Below, piece by piece: positions 45,214 to 55,808 of a stretch of DNA of 64,000 bases. The notes under the pieces are model-generated. The model ran no database searches, had not been told where the DNA came from, and was given only the letters and a program-made list of their open reading frames with translations. The DNA is from an uncultured Maribacter sp. GTDB taxonomy: Bacteria > Bacteroidota > Bacteroidia > Flavobacteriales > Flavobacteriaceae. The stretch is from NCBI GenBank assembly GCA_947498505.1, contig CANMKG010000004.1:124001-188000 (forward strand), written 5' to 3'. A program made the position numbers and the translations under genes. Every line of letters starts with the position of its first letter. The first letter of the stretch is position 1.

Positions 45214-46227
45214 TTATTTTGAGAATCTATGCAAAGTAAAGGTCATTGCTGCTAAAAGAAAAAAGGCAACTACCTGATGAGCAATACCTAGCCATAGGGG
45301 TACCGCAAAGACTAATGTTAATACGCCTAATGTAAATTGTAATAACACTAGTAATAATAAAGATTGTAAGCCTTGTTTTTGCAATGCTGTAATCTTAACT
45401 ATTTTAGTTTTATAAACTATAATTCCAATGAGAATAACCACTATATATGCGAGGTAACGATGAACAAACTGAACGCCACTTTTACCTTCAAAAAAGTTTT
45501 TTAATAAGGGTTGATGCTCAATGTATACAGTTTCATGAATTAATTTACCCTCGCTCATAAAAGGCCAAAAGTTATGAATAAACCCAGCGTCTAACCCTGC
45601 AACAAAAGCTCCCCAAATTATTTGAGTAACAAGAACAACCAAGGTGAACCTCATAAAATTGCGAAGATTTTTGTTTATCTCTTTTTTAGTAGGGTACTTT
45701 AAATCTAGGGCAACCCATAAACTGTAAGCAAAGGTTAAAAAAGCTGTTGTTAAATGAGCAGCAAGCCGGTAATGGGAGACATCTGGCCTATCAATTAGTC
45801 CGCTTTTTACCATATACCAACCCAAAAAACCTTGGAAACCTCCCAGAAACAATAAAACAAGGCATTTTTTAACAGTTGGTTTTGAAAGTTGTTTTTTTAA
45901 AATAAAATATAGAAATGGCAATATAAAAACAATACCAATTAGTCTTCCAATTACACGATGTAACCATTCCCAAAAGAAAATGGATTTAAAATCGGATAGG
46001 GTAAAGTGAGAGTTGAGTTTTTGGTATTCAGGATATTGTTTATACAAGTCAAAAGCTTCTTGCCATTCTTGTTCACCAATTGGAGGAATTGTTCCGCTTA
46101 TAAGTTTGTAGTTAGATATGGATAACCCAGAATGGGTAAGTCTTGTGATACCACCAACAACTACCATGATGAATATAAGAATACATCCCGTTAGAAGCCA
46201 ATAAATAACACGTTTATTATCTTTCAT
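45214..46227 (-). CDS. ctaA: Heme A synthase (COX15/CtaA)
   Basis: An inner-membrane enzyme that oxidises heme O to heme A for cytochrome oxidase. It has eight predicted helices in two similar halves with the four conserved histidines: the first is in FWEWLHRVIGR, another lies in SHYRLAAHL, and the second-half ones are in VQFVHRYLAY and GIAHQVVAF. I start it at the ATG at 46227 (337 residues), giving MKDNKRVIYWLLTG, because a TAATTTTG promoter element overlaps the earlier ATG at 46260. Confidence 0.92.
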   Translation of the reverse strand: MKDNKRVIYWLLTGCILIFIMVVVGGITRLTHSGLSISNYKLISGTIPPIGEQEWQEAFDLYKQYPEYQKLNSHFTLSDFKSIFFWEWLHRVIGRLIGIVFILPFLYFILKKQLSKPTVKKCLVLLFLGGFQGFLGWYMVKSGLIDRPDVSHYRLAAHLTTAFLTFAYSLWVALDLKYPTKKEINKNLRNFMRFTLVVLVTQIIWGAFVAGLDAGFIHNFWPFMSEGKLIHETVYIEHQPLLKNFFEGKSGVQFVHRYLAYIVVILIGIIVYKTKIVKITALQKQGLQSLLLLVLLQFTLGVLTLVFAVPLWLGIAHQVVAFFLLAAMTFTLHRFSK

Positions 46228-46248
46228 AGTATAGTAACAATAACGGTG

Positions 46249-46256
46249 CAAAATTA
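46249..46256 (-). promoter_or_regulatory. Promoter -7 element that sets the ctaA start
   Basis: TAATTTTG on the minus strand matches TAnnTTTG exactly. It overlaps the region just behind the ATG at 46260, so transcription would start after that codon and translation must begin at 46227. Confidence 0.65.
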
Positions 46257-46295
46257 CCATTCTTTACACTAAAAAAGATAAGGTTTTACAAAAAA

Positions 46296-46329
46296 AGAAA
46301 GGGGAGTAGCTAATACTATCTCCCCTTTT
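46296..46329 (-). terminator. Terminator of the PorE-like gene
   Basis: AAAGGGGAG (46298-46306) pairs with CTCCCCTTT (46320-46328); a run of A follows to the left, giving a T-tract on the minus strand. Confidence 0.85.
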
Positions 46330-46350
46330 CTTGATTAATAAACACTTGTT

Positions 46351-48291
46351 TTATTTTATTACTATAAATTCTGACCTACGATTATTTTGATGCTTTTCTT
46401 TAGAGCATGGTATACTATTTGCACATTCATTAGTAAGTTGAGTCTCTCCAAAACCTTTAAATGTTAGTCTTTCTTTAGAAATTCCTTTTTCTACCATATA
46501 TTTCAAAGTTGCTTTTGCTCTGCGAAGAGAAAGCTCTTGGTTATATTGGTCATTAGCTCTAGAATCCGTATGAGATCCAATTTCCACTATAATTTCAGGA
46601 AATTTATTCATGTAGTCTATTATTTTAGTAATACTTGCTCTGGCATCTTTTCTAATGTAAGATTTATCAAAATCAAAATAAATGGGCTCTATACCCAGAT
46701 ACTTACCAAGTTCAGTACCTACGGCTACAGCAAGTCTTGTTTTATCTAAGGCTAATTCTACATCTGTAATATCATTAGCGCTTACGGTAGTAAACAATTT
46801 GTTACCGTCATTGTATGATTCCTTAGTAGCAACAAGTTTATAATCGCCATCTTCACAATTACCATCCATAGTAAAAGAACCGTCATTCTTCGTATATACT
46901 TGACTAATGCTGTTGTTTTCGGAGTCGTAAATAATAACACTTGCACCAGCAATGGCAGCTCCTGTTTTAAGATCTTTTATTTTACCATTAACCATAGTAT
47001 GGCATTCCAAATCTAGAGGTCTAAGCTCATTAAAACTATAGATGTCATCATCACCGTTTCCTCCTTCACGGTTTGATGCAAAATATCCTTTTTTGGATTC
47101 TTCGTTAAATATAAATGAGAAATCGTCTTCTATACTATTCACGGGTTTTCCTATGTTTTGAATTTCAGTTTTTTGAATATTGTTTAAGTCTGTGGCAAAA
47201 ACATCTAATCCGCCCAAACCAGGATGACCGTCTGATGAAAAGTATAAAATATTATTACTTGTTACATACGGGAAAGTTTCTCGACTCTCAGTATTTATTG
47301 GTGTTCCTATATTCTTTGGAGTGCCGTAGCTTCCATCCTTTTTAATATCAACAACAAAAATATCGGATGCTCCATGTGTTCCTTCCATATCGGAGGCAAA
47401 ATACAACTTGCTTTCGTCAGGACTTAGGGCTGGGTGAGCTACAGAATAGTTGTCGCCATTAAATGGTAATTCTGTGATGTTTGTCCATTTACCATCAACT
47501 TTTGTCGCCTTAAATATTTTTAACCTACTTACACCTTCTTCATCTCTGGAAAAGTTTCCATTTTTTGAATTATTCCTTGTAAAATAAACTGTTGAGCCAT
47601 CTTTGGTGAATGCAGTTGATGATTCGTGAGTTTTTTTGTTTACGAGTTTGGATAACTTTTCGGCATTTACATATTCACCATTTTCGTTTGGAATAGATGC
47701 ATATAAATTTAAAAAGGCTTTATTATTCCATTTGTGGATTCTTTTAGTGATTAGTCCACTGTCTCTTGCTGTTGAAAACACTAAACTTTCTCCATAAAAT
47801 GATGGAGCAAAATCTGATGCCTCTGAGTTAATAGCCATGTTTTTAGTGCTATATCTGCCAGAATTAGCTTTAATTTGATCAAGGTAATCTTCATTTTTAA
47901 TAAATTTTTGAGCTCTATTATCTTCAGATTGTGCAGCATGAACTTTTTGCATCCAGATATCGGACTCTTTATATTTTTGAAGAGATTTTAGTGATTGAGC
48001 ATATCGGTACATATATTCTGCATCAATAGATGCTCCCTCCATTTTTAAAAGTTTTTCGTACCATGTTGCAGCTTCTTGATAGTTTGCATTTAAATAATGA
48101 GCATTACCAAGGTTTTTGAAAATCTGTTCATCAGAGTAGCCTTTTTTAACAAGATGCTCATATGAACTAATAGCTTCTGCGTATGCGTAATTGTTAAAAT
48201 TGGTTTCTGCCTTTTTTACGTTTTTTTCTTGAGCAGTAAGCATTGCACCCATTGCAGCAAGACATAAGAATATTGTATTACGTTTTTTCAT
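46351..48291 (-). CDS. PorE-like TPR / WD40 / OmpA protein of the type IX system
   Basis: A 646-residue envelope protein. After a signal peptide (to about residue 20) come TPR-like repeats (about 25-145, AEISSYEHLVKKGYSDEQIF, EAATWYEKLLK), a PD40/WD40 propeller (about 160-425, ALSPDESKLYFASDMEGTHG), a carboxypeptidase-regulatory-like domain (about 435-510) and an OmpA C-terminal peptidoglycan-binding domain (about 530-646, IYFDFDKSYIRKDARA, IEIGSHTDSRANDQYN). This order is that of PorE of the T9SS, which links the machine to the cell wall. Many Bacteroidota carry several paralogues beside surface adhesins, as here. Confidence 0.88.
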   Translation of the reverse strand: MKKRNTIFLCLAAMGAMLTAQEKNVKKAETNFNNYAYAEAISSYEHLVKKGYSDEQIFKNLGNAHYLNANYQEAATWYEKLLKMEGASIDAEYMYRYAQSLKSLQKYKESDIWMQKVHAAQSEDNRAQKFIKNEDYLDQIKANSGRYSTKNMAINSEASDFAPSFYGESLVFSTARDSGLITKRIHKWNNKAFLNLYASIPNENGEYVNAEKLSKLVNKKTHESSTAFTKDGSTVYFTRNNSKNGNFSRDEEGVSRLKIFKATKVDGKWTNITELPFNGDNYSVAHPALSPDESKLYFASDMEGTHGASDIFVVDIKKDGSYGTPKNIGTPINTESRETFPYVTSNNILYFSSDGHPGLGGLDVFATDLNNIQKTEIQNIGKPVNSIEDDFSFIFNEESKKGYFASNREGGNGDDDIYSFNELRPLDLECHTMVNGKIKDLKTGAAIAGASVIIYDSENNSISQVYTKNDGSFTMDGNCEDGDYKLVATKESYNDGNKLFTTVSANDITDVELALDKTRLAVAVGTELGKYLGIEPIYFDFDKSYIRKDARASITKIIDYMNKFPEIIVEIGSHTDSRANDQYNQELSLRRAKATLKYMVEKGISKERLTFKGFGETQLTNECANSIPCSKEKHQNNRRSEFIVIK

Positions 48292-48303
48292 GATAGTTAG
48301 CTT

Positions 48304-49242
48304 TTAAAAGAATCTAGGTGTTAACACTTTTTTATACTTGGTATATAGTTCGTATCGAAGCATTACTTCGAAAGAACCAGAATTAAAAGCAGCATTTCCT
48401 AATTCTGTTACTTCACGGTCGTAGGCTAGACCAAGCATGAATTGGTCCGTGATTTGAAAACCAAACAATGCACTCAATGCGGCATCCCATCTATAGGCAG
48501 CACCAACAGTAAATTTATTGTTCAGCATAAAATTAGCCGAAATGTCTATCTGTAATGGAGCTCCCTGAACAGCCTTAAGTAAGGCTGCTGGTTTAAATTT
48601 TAGGTTAGGATTGAGGTCAAAAACATGCCCAGTTATAAGGTAAAGGTTTATGCGTTCTTCTGCTAAAAAATCATTATTATTTGCGTCTTCATCAAAATGT
48701 TGGGTTTTTAGAAAGTTAGGGACTGATAAACCTGCATAAAATTTATTGGTATGATAGTATATACCAGCGCCAAAGTTAACTGCGAATCTGTTATCTATAT
48801 TAGCATTTGTGGTAGTGTTAGCATTAGGAATATAGTTACGTAATTTATTAAAATTAATATCCAATAAATGACCACCAGCTTTTACGCCAAAAGATAATTT
48901 TCCCGTTCTAGAAGTTGGAATTGTATATGAGAAAACGCCATCAAAATAGGTGTCTTGATTTGTTCCGTTTCCGATTTTGTCATTGACAATAGATAGTCCT
49001 AAACCAACTCTTTTTGAAACAGGAGTGTTAAAACTAAGGGTTTGCGTTTGTGGAGTACCATCAACACCAACCCATTGAGAACGGTGCAGTCCCACAATAC
49101 TAAACACCCCTCGTGAACCAGCGTAAGCTGGATTCACAGACATGGTATTATACATGTATTGGGTATACTGAGCATCTTGCTGCGCAACTAAACCAAATAT
49201 GGCGGAAAAGATGAGTACTAATGTTATATATATTTTTTTCAT
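48304..49242 (-). CDS. PorP/SprF family outer-membrane protein
   Basis: A 312-residue beta-barrel with a signal peptide (to about residue 20, FGLVAQ). The N-terminus of the mature form, QDAQYTQYMYNTMSVNPAYA, is the family hallmark, followed by GSRGVFSIVGLHRSQWVG. PorP/SprF proteins are outer-membrane partners that accept particular type B cargo and retain it on the surface (SprF with SprB). Being 37 bp downstream of the giant type B adhesin suggests it is that adhesin's partner. Confidence 0.93.
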   Translation of the reverse strand: MKKIYITLVLIFSAIFGLVAQQDAQYTQYMYNTMSVNPAYAGSRGVFSIVGLHRSQWVGVDGTPQTQTLSFNTPVSKRVGLGLSIVNDKIGNGTNQDTYFDGVFSYTIPTSRTGKLSFGVKAGGHLLDINFNKLRNYIPNANTTTNANIDNRFAVNFGAGIYYHTNKFYAGLSVPNFLKTQHFDEDANNNDFLAEERINLYLITGHVFDLNPNLKFKPAALLKAVQGAPLQIDISANFMLNNKFTVGAAYRWDAALSALFGFQITDQFMLGLAYDREVTELGNAAFNSGSFEVMLRYELYTKYKKVLTPRFF

Positions 49243-49279
49243 GATTGTTTCTTTATAGAAATGTATTAGTTAATGGTGT

Positions 49280-52200
49280 TTATCTGTTTACGTATAGGTA
49301 CCCTTGTTTACTTCTACCTTCGCCGTTAACGGTATAGTCCACAACGTAGAAGTATACACCAACAGGTAAGGCTTCTTCTTTAGTAATAGTTGCTCTACCG
49401 TTAGAGATTCCTCGGAAGCCGTTATTACCATTGTCATAACCTCGGGTTTCAAAAACTAATACACCCCAACGATTATAAATTCGTACCGTATTTTCTGGGA
49501 AAGATTCTATATTAGTTATTTTGAATACACCATCATTTAAGTTTGGTTGTACTAAGTCGTTTTCAAAAATGATATCACATGCTACCCCCGATGGAATTGT
49601 TCCACCTATATGACTACATGGATCTTCGGGATTAGTGCCATCATTTAATTCTTGTCCATTAGTAACTAAATCTCCGTCGCAATCCGCGTCTAAATAATCT
49701 CCAGTTTTATCTAAAGTGACATTTAAGACATCAAAGTCACAAGGATCTCTTGGGTCAGTATTGTCAGATAATTCATCTCCGTTAGTAACACCATCACCAT
49801 CGCAATCAGAGATTAAGTAATCTCCAGTTTGTGAAAGAGTTATGCTTGAAGTTTGATAATAGCAAGGATCTTCAGGGTTAGTCCCGTCAGTAATTTCTTG
49901 GTTATTGGTAACACCATCTCCATCACAATCTGCAATCAGATAATCACCAGAAACGGTAACCGTAGCGCTTGCAATAATATAATCGCAAGGATTATTTGGG
50001 TCAGTACCATCTTCCGTTTCTTTAGTGTCGAGTACTCCATCGCCATCGCTGTCTGCAACTTCTCTAAAATCTACTTCGGTTGTAGTAGGTAAATCATCAT
50101 TATCAGTAGTGATAGCTCCTATGTTTAAATCATTGTTTACATCATTGCCCGGAGTATCATCAAATCCATCATCTAGTCCATCGTTGTCCGCATCAGCTCC
50201 AACGAATGTACCTTGACCAGCTTCAATAACATCGTCAATGGCATCGTCGTCAGAATCTAAATCCACATAATCAGGAATATTGTCATTATCGGTGTCAATT
50301 GGAGTTAGCCCTCCAGGATAGTTAGTATCTAACCCAACATTGTCAAAAGTATCTGCAGGAACTATATACGCACTTGTTAATTGTGCTTCTACGTTATCTG
50401 GGATACCATCGTCATCCGCGTCGATATCCAAGAAGTTTGGACCATCATTTGGATTACCGTCAGTGTCTGCTGGAGTAGTTCCTTCTGAATTATCCGCTTG
50501 ACCGTTATTCGTGGAATCTGCAAATCCATCATCATTACTATTAATTACACCATTATTGTTAGTGTCTAAGTCTCCATTTTCGGCTTCGTTAACATCTAGA
50601 ATACCATCGTTGTCTGAATCGATATCAAAATGATTAGGAATACCATCACCATCAAAATCATATGCTGGTTCAACTGTACCGTTGGTGTTACCAACCGCAG
50701 GATTAGCAGGTTCGTCATCTAAATAATTAGGAACCCCATCATTATCATCATCAGCACTTGGGTCAACGTTATTTGATTCTTCTAAGTCACTAATTCCATC
50801 ATTGTCGTCATCAACATCAATAAAATCGTTAATTCCATCTCTATCATAATCGGGAAGAACATCAACAGTAATGTTTGCGATATTGGAAGTGTTTCCTTCA
50901 TTATCATTAACTGTATAAGTTATAGTAGATAAACCATTAAATGTAGGTTCTGGATCAAAAGTAATAGTACCATCACCATTATCAGTGTATACTCCTTCGT
51001 TAGTAATACTTATTGTAGATTGTTGACCAGGTGTTGCTGGGTCTAAATCTATAGTAGTATCATCAATAGTTCCGTCAGAATCGGTGTCATCATCAGTTAA
51101 ATCAATACTAACATTAGTATCTGTTAAGGTAGATGTAGTATCATTATTAGCTACTGGTGGAGCTTGAACATCCACAGTAATGTTTGCGATATTGGAAGTG
51201 TTTCCTTCATCATCATTAACGGTATAAGTTATGGTAGACACACCATTAAATGTAGGTTCTGGGTCAAAAGTAATAGTACCATCACCATTATCAGTGTATA
51301 CCCCTTCGTTAGTAATACTTATGGTAGATTGTTGACCAGGTGTTGCTGGGTCTAAATCTATAGTAGTATCATCAATAGTTCCGTCAGAATCGGTGTCATC
51401 ATCAGTTAAATCAATATTAACATTAGTATCTGTTAAGGTAGATTCAGCATCATTGTTAGCTACTGGTGGAGCTTGAACATCTACTGTAATGTTTGCGATA
51501 TTTGAAGTGTTTCCTTCATCATCATTAACGGTATAAGTTATGGTAGACACACCATTAAATGTAGGTTCTGGGTCAAAAGTAATAGTACCATCACCATTAT
51601 CAGTATATACCCCTTCGTTAGTAATACTTATTGTAGATTGTTGACCTACTGTAGCAGGGTCTAAATCTATAGTAGTATCATCAATAGTTCCGTCAGAATC
51701 AGTGTCATCATCAGTTAAATCAATATTAACATTAGTATCTGTTAAGGTAGATTCAGCATCATTGTTAGCTACTGGTGGAGCTTGAACATCTACAGTAATG
51801 TTTGCGATATTGGAAGTGTTTCCTTCATTATCATTAACTGTATAAGTTATAGTAGACACACCATTAAATGTAGGTTCTGGGTCAAAAGTAATAGTACCAT
51901 CACCATTATCAGTGTATACTCCTTCGTTAGCAATACTTATGGTAGATTGTTGACCTACTGTAGCAGGATCTAAATCTATAGTAGTATCATCAATAGTTCC
52001 GTCAGAATCAGTGTCATCATCAGTTAAATCAATACCAACATTAGTATCTGTTAAGGTAGATTCAGCATCATTGTTAGCTACTGGTGGCGCTTGAACATCT
52101 ACGGTAATGTTTGCGATATTGGAAGTGTTTCCTTCACTATCATTAACTGTATAAGTTATAGTAGATAAACCATTAAATGTAGGTTCTGGATCAAAAGTAA

Positions 52201-55200
52201 TAGTACCATCACCATTATCAGTGTATACTCCTTCGTTAGTAATACTTATTGTAGATTGTTGACCAGGTGTTGCTGGGTCTAAATCTATAGTAGTATCATC
52301 AATAGTTCCGTCAGAATCGGTGTCATCATCAGTTAAATCAATACTAACATTAGTATCTGTCAAGGTAGATGTAGTATCATTATTAGCTACTGGTGGAGCT
52401 TGAACATCCACAGTAATGTTTGCAATATTGGAAGTAGCTCCTAAAGTATCATCTACGGTATACGTAATTGTTGAAGTGCCAGTAAAAGTGGCATCAGGAT
52501 TAAAAGTAATAGTACCATCACCATTATCAGTGTATACCCCTTCGTTAGTAATACTTATGGTAGATTGTTGACCAGGTGTAGCAGGATCTAAATCTATACT
52601 ACTGTCATCTATTCCATCTGCGTCTGTATCATCATTTGTTAAATCAATAATAATGTCTACATCTTGTCTGGTTGTCTCATTTTCGTCACCTGCAACGGGA
52701 CCAGGATTACAAGCGGCATCTGTTAGGGTTACTGAGTTGGAATCGATGTTTGCACATAAAGGAGCGCCAACGTAACGAACAGCTGCCGTATAAGAGCCTG
52801 GACCAGGTGTAAAAGAATTAGAACTTTGCCATGGGCCAGATGCTCCATTAATACTGTATTCTAAAGTGCCACCGCCATTACTTGTCGCTATAATGTTAAT
52901 GCTACCTGTATTTGAGGGGCATGTTGGTTGTGTAACCGATGTGGTTAATGATATTGTAGGAGGAGGAGTTAAAAAGAATGGGTTGTAAACAATAAACACC
53001 TTACCGTCTCCACCATCTCCACCGCTCGCTCCGGATTGTGTTAAACGAACACCATTTATTGGAACATTACTACCAACAAGAGCTGTTAGCGGATAAACTG
53101 TTGCGTGAATAGTTTGCCCGTTTTCGTTTGGTATTCCTGTGTCGATGTATGTTTGCCCTGGTTGACCAACCCTTGTAATAGGTTGAGGTGTTCCAATTAC
53201 GTCACCATTATTGTCAATTGCTTGTATTTCCATAGTGTTATTCCCACCACGTTCGGTGATTACAACATATCTGTTGGAAGCGGCATTTATATCATAATTA
53301 AATTCAAAATTCACGTAATCTGTTGCAAAGATGTTATTATCATTTCTAAAGTAATGATTTAGATTTCTATCTGTGTTTGCTAAAATTAGTGCAGGGTCAA
53401 ATGTAGAAGATGGATCAGTAATATTAGCTCCATTAACACTATTCTCAATTATTTGTTGATTACCTGCTGATTCAGAGGTGTACGAATATGAAATGTTATC
53501 TGGGACTAACAAATTTGTAAATGTTTCGCCACCAACGGTTATGGAATTAAACGTTTTAGCTGAAGCATTTGTTCCAGGGTTTGTAATATCAAAACTAATA
53601 TCGCCACTAGCAATAGGAGCAGAAGGGCTTCCAGGAGGAATTACATCGGGGCAATTTTCATCACTACATTCGAATGGCGCATTTACTACGGCGTTATCAG
53701 TTAATGTGCATGAAACGTCAGCGGAAAATGTTGCAGTTAAAGAAATTGCAGAACCGTTTGCTGGTAGTGTAACTCCTGTAAACGTATGAGGTGATGTTAA
53801 TCCAGTAACAGAAATAGATGCAGTTGCGTCTCCGGATAAGTTAAGCGTACCAGTTGTAGGTTTATTTGTAAATGTTACAGTAATATCAGCAGTAAAGGTG
53901 TCATCATTAATATTATTTGCTGTACTGTTATCATTACATGTAGATTCATTCGAAGAACTAATAGCGCTAATTGAACAAGGGGCTAGAACCGTGACCGTAG
54001 CAATTGCTGTTTTACAGTTTGTGGCACTACCTGCATCACAAATTTGATATTCTAAGGTATAGATTCCTGATGGTGTTAAAGGGGTAACATTAACAGCTCC
54101 ATTAGATGTGTTAAGTGTCACGCCAGGATTACTTGTATTAACTTGTGTAAGATCCACGGTAGTGTTATTTGGAACACTTCCATCCCGGTCGTCATTGCTT
54201 AAAACATTTGTTATTACAGTTCCTCCAACCCCTTGGACTACTGAACCACTATCGTCATTAGCGGATATTAATAAAATTGAACCACATAATTCTACTCCCG
54301 TAGGCACAATACATTCAAAAGAAGAACCATCACCAGTGGTTAAACCACCAGTGCTATTATTCGAAATATGGCCTACAAAGCATATAGATCCTCCATTTGC
54401 TCTATTGAAAAAGGTTGTAGCGTGTCCACCTACACTTGCAGCAACGGGGTCATCTGTTCCTAAAGTAAAAGAAGCTGGAATTGTTGGATTTTGAATTGTG
54501 GCGTCTCCCCCTTGGCCAAGAGAATTGGTATTGTTAACACCCCATGTATAAAGTATATTTGGATCTGTTGTGGTAGCACCTTGTGTAATTACTGCTGCCC
54601 CTGCGTATTGCTCTGAGGTATGTGATGTTGCTAAATATAGAGCTCCTGTAAAATCTCCACCTCCGGAGGCCTGAATAGTTGTCCATGTAGTAACAACTCC
54701 TGTGCCAGTTGTAATAAGTTCTCCTGCAGTATTTGCTCCAACACCATATATTTTTGTATCCGTTCCTAAAGCCAACACCCCAGTATTACCAGAATCATTA
54801 GTAAAAGAAGAAATGTAAGAGACTGCTACGGGAGGAGCAGTCATAAGGGTAGCAAAATCAAGATTTTGAATTCCTGACCCATCTGCTAAAACTACATTAT
54901 TTCCCCAAGTATATATATCGCCGTTATTTATCAAAGCATATCCAGCATATTTGTTTCCTGTCATTTGGATCGCACCAGTTAAGGGAACTCCTGATGAGGT
55001 TTGAACTTGCTGCCATATGGTGCCGTCATTACTAGAATTACCATTAGGTGAGGTAGTTCCGGTAGTAGCTACCCATATTTCTCCTGAGTTAAGAAGAACA
55101 AATAAAACATCTGAACTTGCATGCAAGTTTAAAATATCAGCGGCTGAAAAAGGAATTCCAGGCATTGCTGCAAACGAAGTTCCTGAGACAAAGTTTCCAT

Positions 55201-55588
55201 TAACAGATTCTCCGACAGTTCCCCAAGCATATAAATTATCTGTTGTCGCTACAAATCCCTGTCCTCCAGAATTACCAGAAACGGCAAAATGAATAACAGT
55301 TCCTGTATAGTTGTACCCATTTGCTGGAATGACTTGAGTTACATTAGGGTCTGTTGTACCGTTTGCTGCCATGTCTTCTCCCCAAGTCACGTAGCCAGAG
55401 GTGGTTTTAGCCATACTCTGATGGTAGGATGATATTAATACATCATCATTTGGGTTAAAAATGCCTTGACTTGTAATCGTAGGGCACTGTGAGTTTCCAA
55501 TAAATGGTAATAACGTTAATGAAAACAGTAGCCATTGTTTAACAGTTAAGGCATACCTCTTCAAATGAGTTTTGAAATAATCTCTCAT
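49280..55588 (-). CDS. Giant T9SS type B repeat adhesin (SprB-like)
   Basis: A 2102-residue surface protein. Order: a signal sequence (about 12-33); RCC1-like repeats (about 40-430: [59 protein letters not shown]); Ig/cadherin-like and beta modules (about 450-960); six near-identical 103-residue repeats (about 965-1575); thrombospondin type 3-like calcium repeats rich in DxDxDG (about 1575-1990); and a type B C-terminal domain ([46 protein letters not shown]). The C-terminal domain routes it through the type IX system. Adhesion or gliding are the likely roles. The companion genes downstream are SprF-like and PorE-like. Confidence 0.9.
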   Translation of the reverse strand: MRDYFKTHLKRYALTVKQWLLFSLTLLPFIGNSQCPTITSQGIFNPNDDVLISSYHQSMAKTTSGYVTWGEDMAANGTTDPNVTQVIPANGYNYTGTVIHFAVSGNSGGQGFVATTDNLYAWGTVGESVNGNFVSGTSFAAMPGIPFSAADILNLHASSDVLFVLLNSGEIWVATTGTTSPNGNSSNDGTIWQQVQTSSGVPLTGAIQMTGNKYAGYALINNGDIYTWGNNVVLADGSGIQNLDFATLMTAPPVAVSYISSFTNDSGNTGVLALGTDTKIYGVGANTAGELITTGTGVVTTWTTIQASGGGDFTGALYLATSHTSEQYAGAAVITQGATTTDPNILYTWGVNNTNSLGQGGDATIQNPTIPASFTLGTDDPVAASVGGHATTFFNRANGGSICFVGHISNNSTGGLTTGDGSSFECIVPTGVELCGSILLISANDDSGSVVQGVGGTVITNVLSNDDRDGSVPNNTTVDLTQVNTSNPGVTLNTSNGAVNVTPLTPSGIYTLEYQICDAGSATNCKTAIATVTVLAPCSISAISSSNESTCNDNSTANNINDDTFTADITVTFTNKPTTGTLNLSGDATASISVTGLTSPHTFTGVTLPANGSAISLTATFSADVSCTLTDNAVVNAPFECSDENCPDVIPPGSPSAPIASGDISFDITNPGTNASAKTFNSITVGGETFTNLLVPDNISYSYTSESAGNQQIIENSVNGANITDPSSTFDPALILANTDRNLNHYFRNDNNIFATDYVNFEFNYDINAASNRYVVITERGGNNTMEIQAIDNNGDVIGTPQPITRVGQPGQTYIDTGIPNENGQTIHATVYPLTALVGSNVPINGVRLTQSGASGGDGGDGKVFIVYNPFFLTPPPTISLTTSVTQPTCPSNTGSINIIATSNGGGTLEYSINGASGPWQSSNSFTPGPGSYTAAVRYVGAPLCANIDSNSVTLTDAACNPGPVAGDENETTRQDVDIIIDLTNDDTDADGIDDSSIDLDPATPGQQSTISITNEGVYTDNGDGTITFNPDATFTGTSTITYTVDDTLGATSNIANITVDVQAPPVANNDTTSTLTDTNVSIDLTDDDTDSDGTIDDTTIDLDPATPGQQSTISITNEGVYTDNGDGTITFDPEPTFNGLSTITYTVNDSEGNTSNIANITVDVQAPPVANNDAESTLTDTNVGIDLTDDDTDSDGTIDDTTIDLDPATVGQQSTISIANEGVYTDNGDGTITFDPEPTFNGVSTITYTVNDNEGNTSNIANITVDVQAPPVANNDAESTLTDTNVNIDLTDDDTDSDGTIDDTTIDLDPATVGQQSTISITNEGVYTDNGDGTITFDPEPTFNGVSTITYTVNDDEGNTSNIANITVDVQAPPVANNDAESTLTDTNVNIDLTDDDTDSDGTIDDTTIDLDPATPGQQSTISITNEGVYTDNGDGTITFDPEPTFNGVSTITYTVNDDEGNTSNIANITVDVQAPPVANNDTTSTLTDTNVSIDLTDDDTDSDGTIDDTTIDLDPATPGQQSTISITNEGVYTDNGDGTITFDPEPTFNGLSTITYTVNDNEGNTSNIANITVDVLPDYDRDGINDFIDVDDDNDGISDLEESNNVDPSADDDNDGVPNYLDDEPANPAVGNTNGTVEPAYDFDGDGIPNHFDIDSDNDGILDVNEAENGDLDTNNNGVINSNDDGFADSTNNGQADNSEGTTPADTDGNPNDGPNFLDIDADDDGIPDNVEAQLTSAYIVPADTFDNVGLDTNYPGGLTPIDTDNDNIPDYVDLDSDDDAIDDVIEAGQGTFVGADADNDGLDDGFDDTPGNDVNNDLNIGAITTDNDDLPTTTEVDFREVADSDGDGVLDTKETEDGTDPNNPCDYIIASATVTVSGDYLIADCDGDGVTNNQEITDGTNPEDPCYYQTSSITLSQTGDYLISDCDGDGVTNGDELSDNTDPRDPCDFDVLNVTLDKTGDYLDADCDGDLVTNGQELNDGTNPEDPCSHIGGTIPSGVACDIIFENDLVQPNLNDGVFKITNIESFPENTVRIYNRWGVLVFETRGYDNGNNGFRGISNGRATITKEEALPVGVYFYVVDYTVNGEGRSKQGYLYVNR
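49575..50060 (-). repeat. Four ~41-residue cysteine-containing calcium-type repeats in the adhesin
   Basis: Units of about 123 bp recur with DCDGDGVTN, an acidic [10 protein letters not shown] and a variable TGDYL segment. Each unit contributes two cysteines (in ...DPC... and ...DCDGDG...), which could form a disulfide-linked rod. Confidence 0.75.
50871..52700 (-). repeat. Tandem 309-bp repeats in the adhesin gene (five close copies and one diverged)
   Basis: Unit boundaries fall at 50871, 51180, 51489, 51798, 52107 and 52416, exactly 309 bp apart (103 residues). A sixth, more diverged copy follows to about 52700, at the N-terminal end of the protein array. Each unit has PPVANND, an acidic [13 protein letters not shown] and [12 protein letters not shown], a cadherin- or big-domain-like module. 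Confidence 0.95.
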
Positions 55589-55808
55589 AGAATTATATAG
55601 TTAATGGTTTAATCTTTAAATACCATATTACTATGATATTTATTAGTAGGGCGAAAGTAAGTATGAGAATATTTACTAGTAAGTAAATGTTGCCTTCTAA
55701 AGGCGAAGTGTATGTGAAAGTCTTTTTTTTGTATATCAGAAGAATATTTAAGTGCTATTCGTCGATAGATTTCTATAAACACTGCGTTACAAGATGGTGG
55801 TATTTGCG

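Noticed and set aside
51164-51973. Two nearly identical 63-residue plus-strand frames (51164-51355 and 51782-51973).
   Set aside because: They are antisense shadows of the adhesin repeats; their likeness simply mirrors the repeat units.
50871-52416. Regular 309-bp repeats that could be mistaken for a CRISPR or satellite array.
   Set aside because: The units are coding, in frame and without short repeat/spacer structure; they belong to the adhesin gene.
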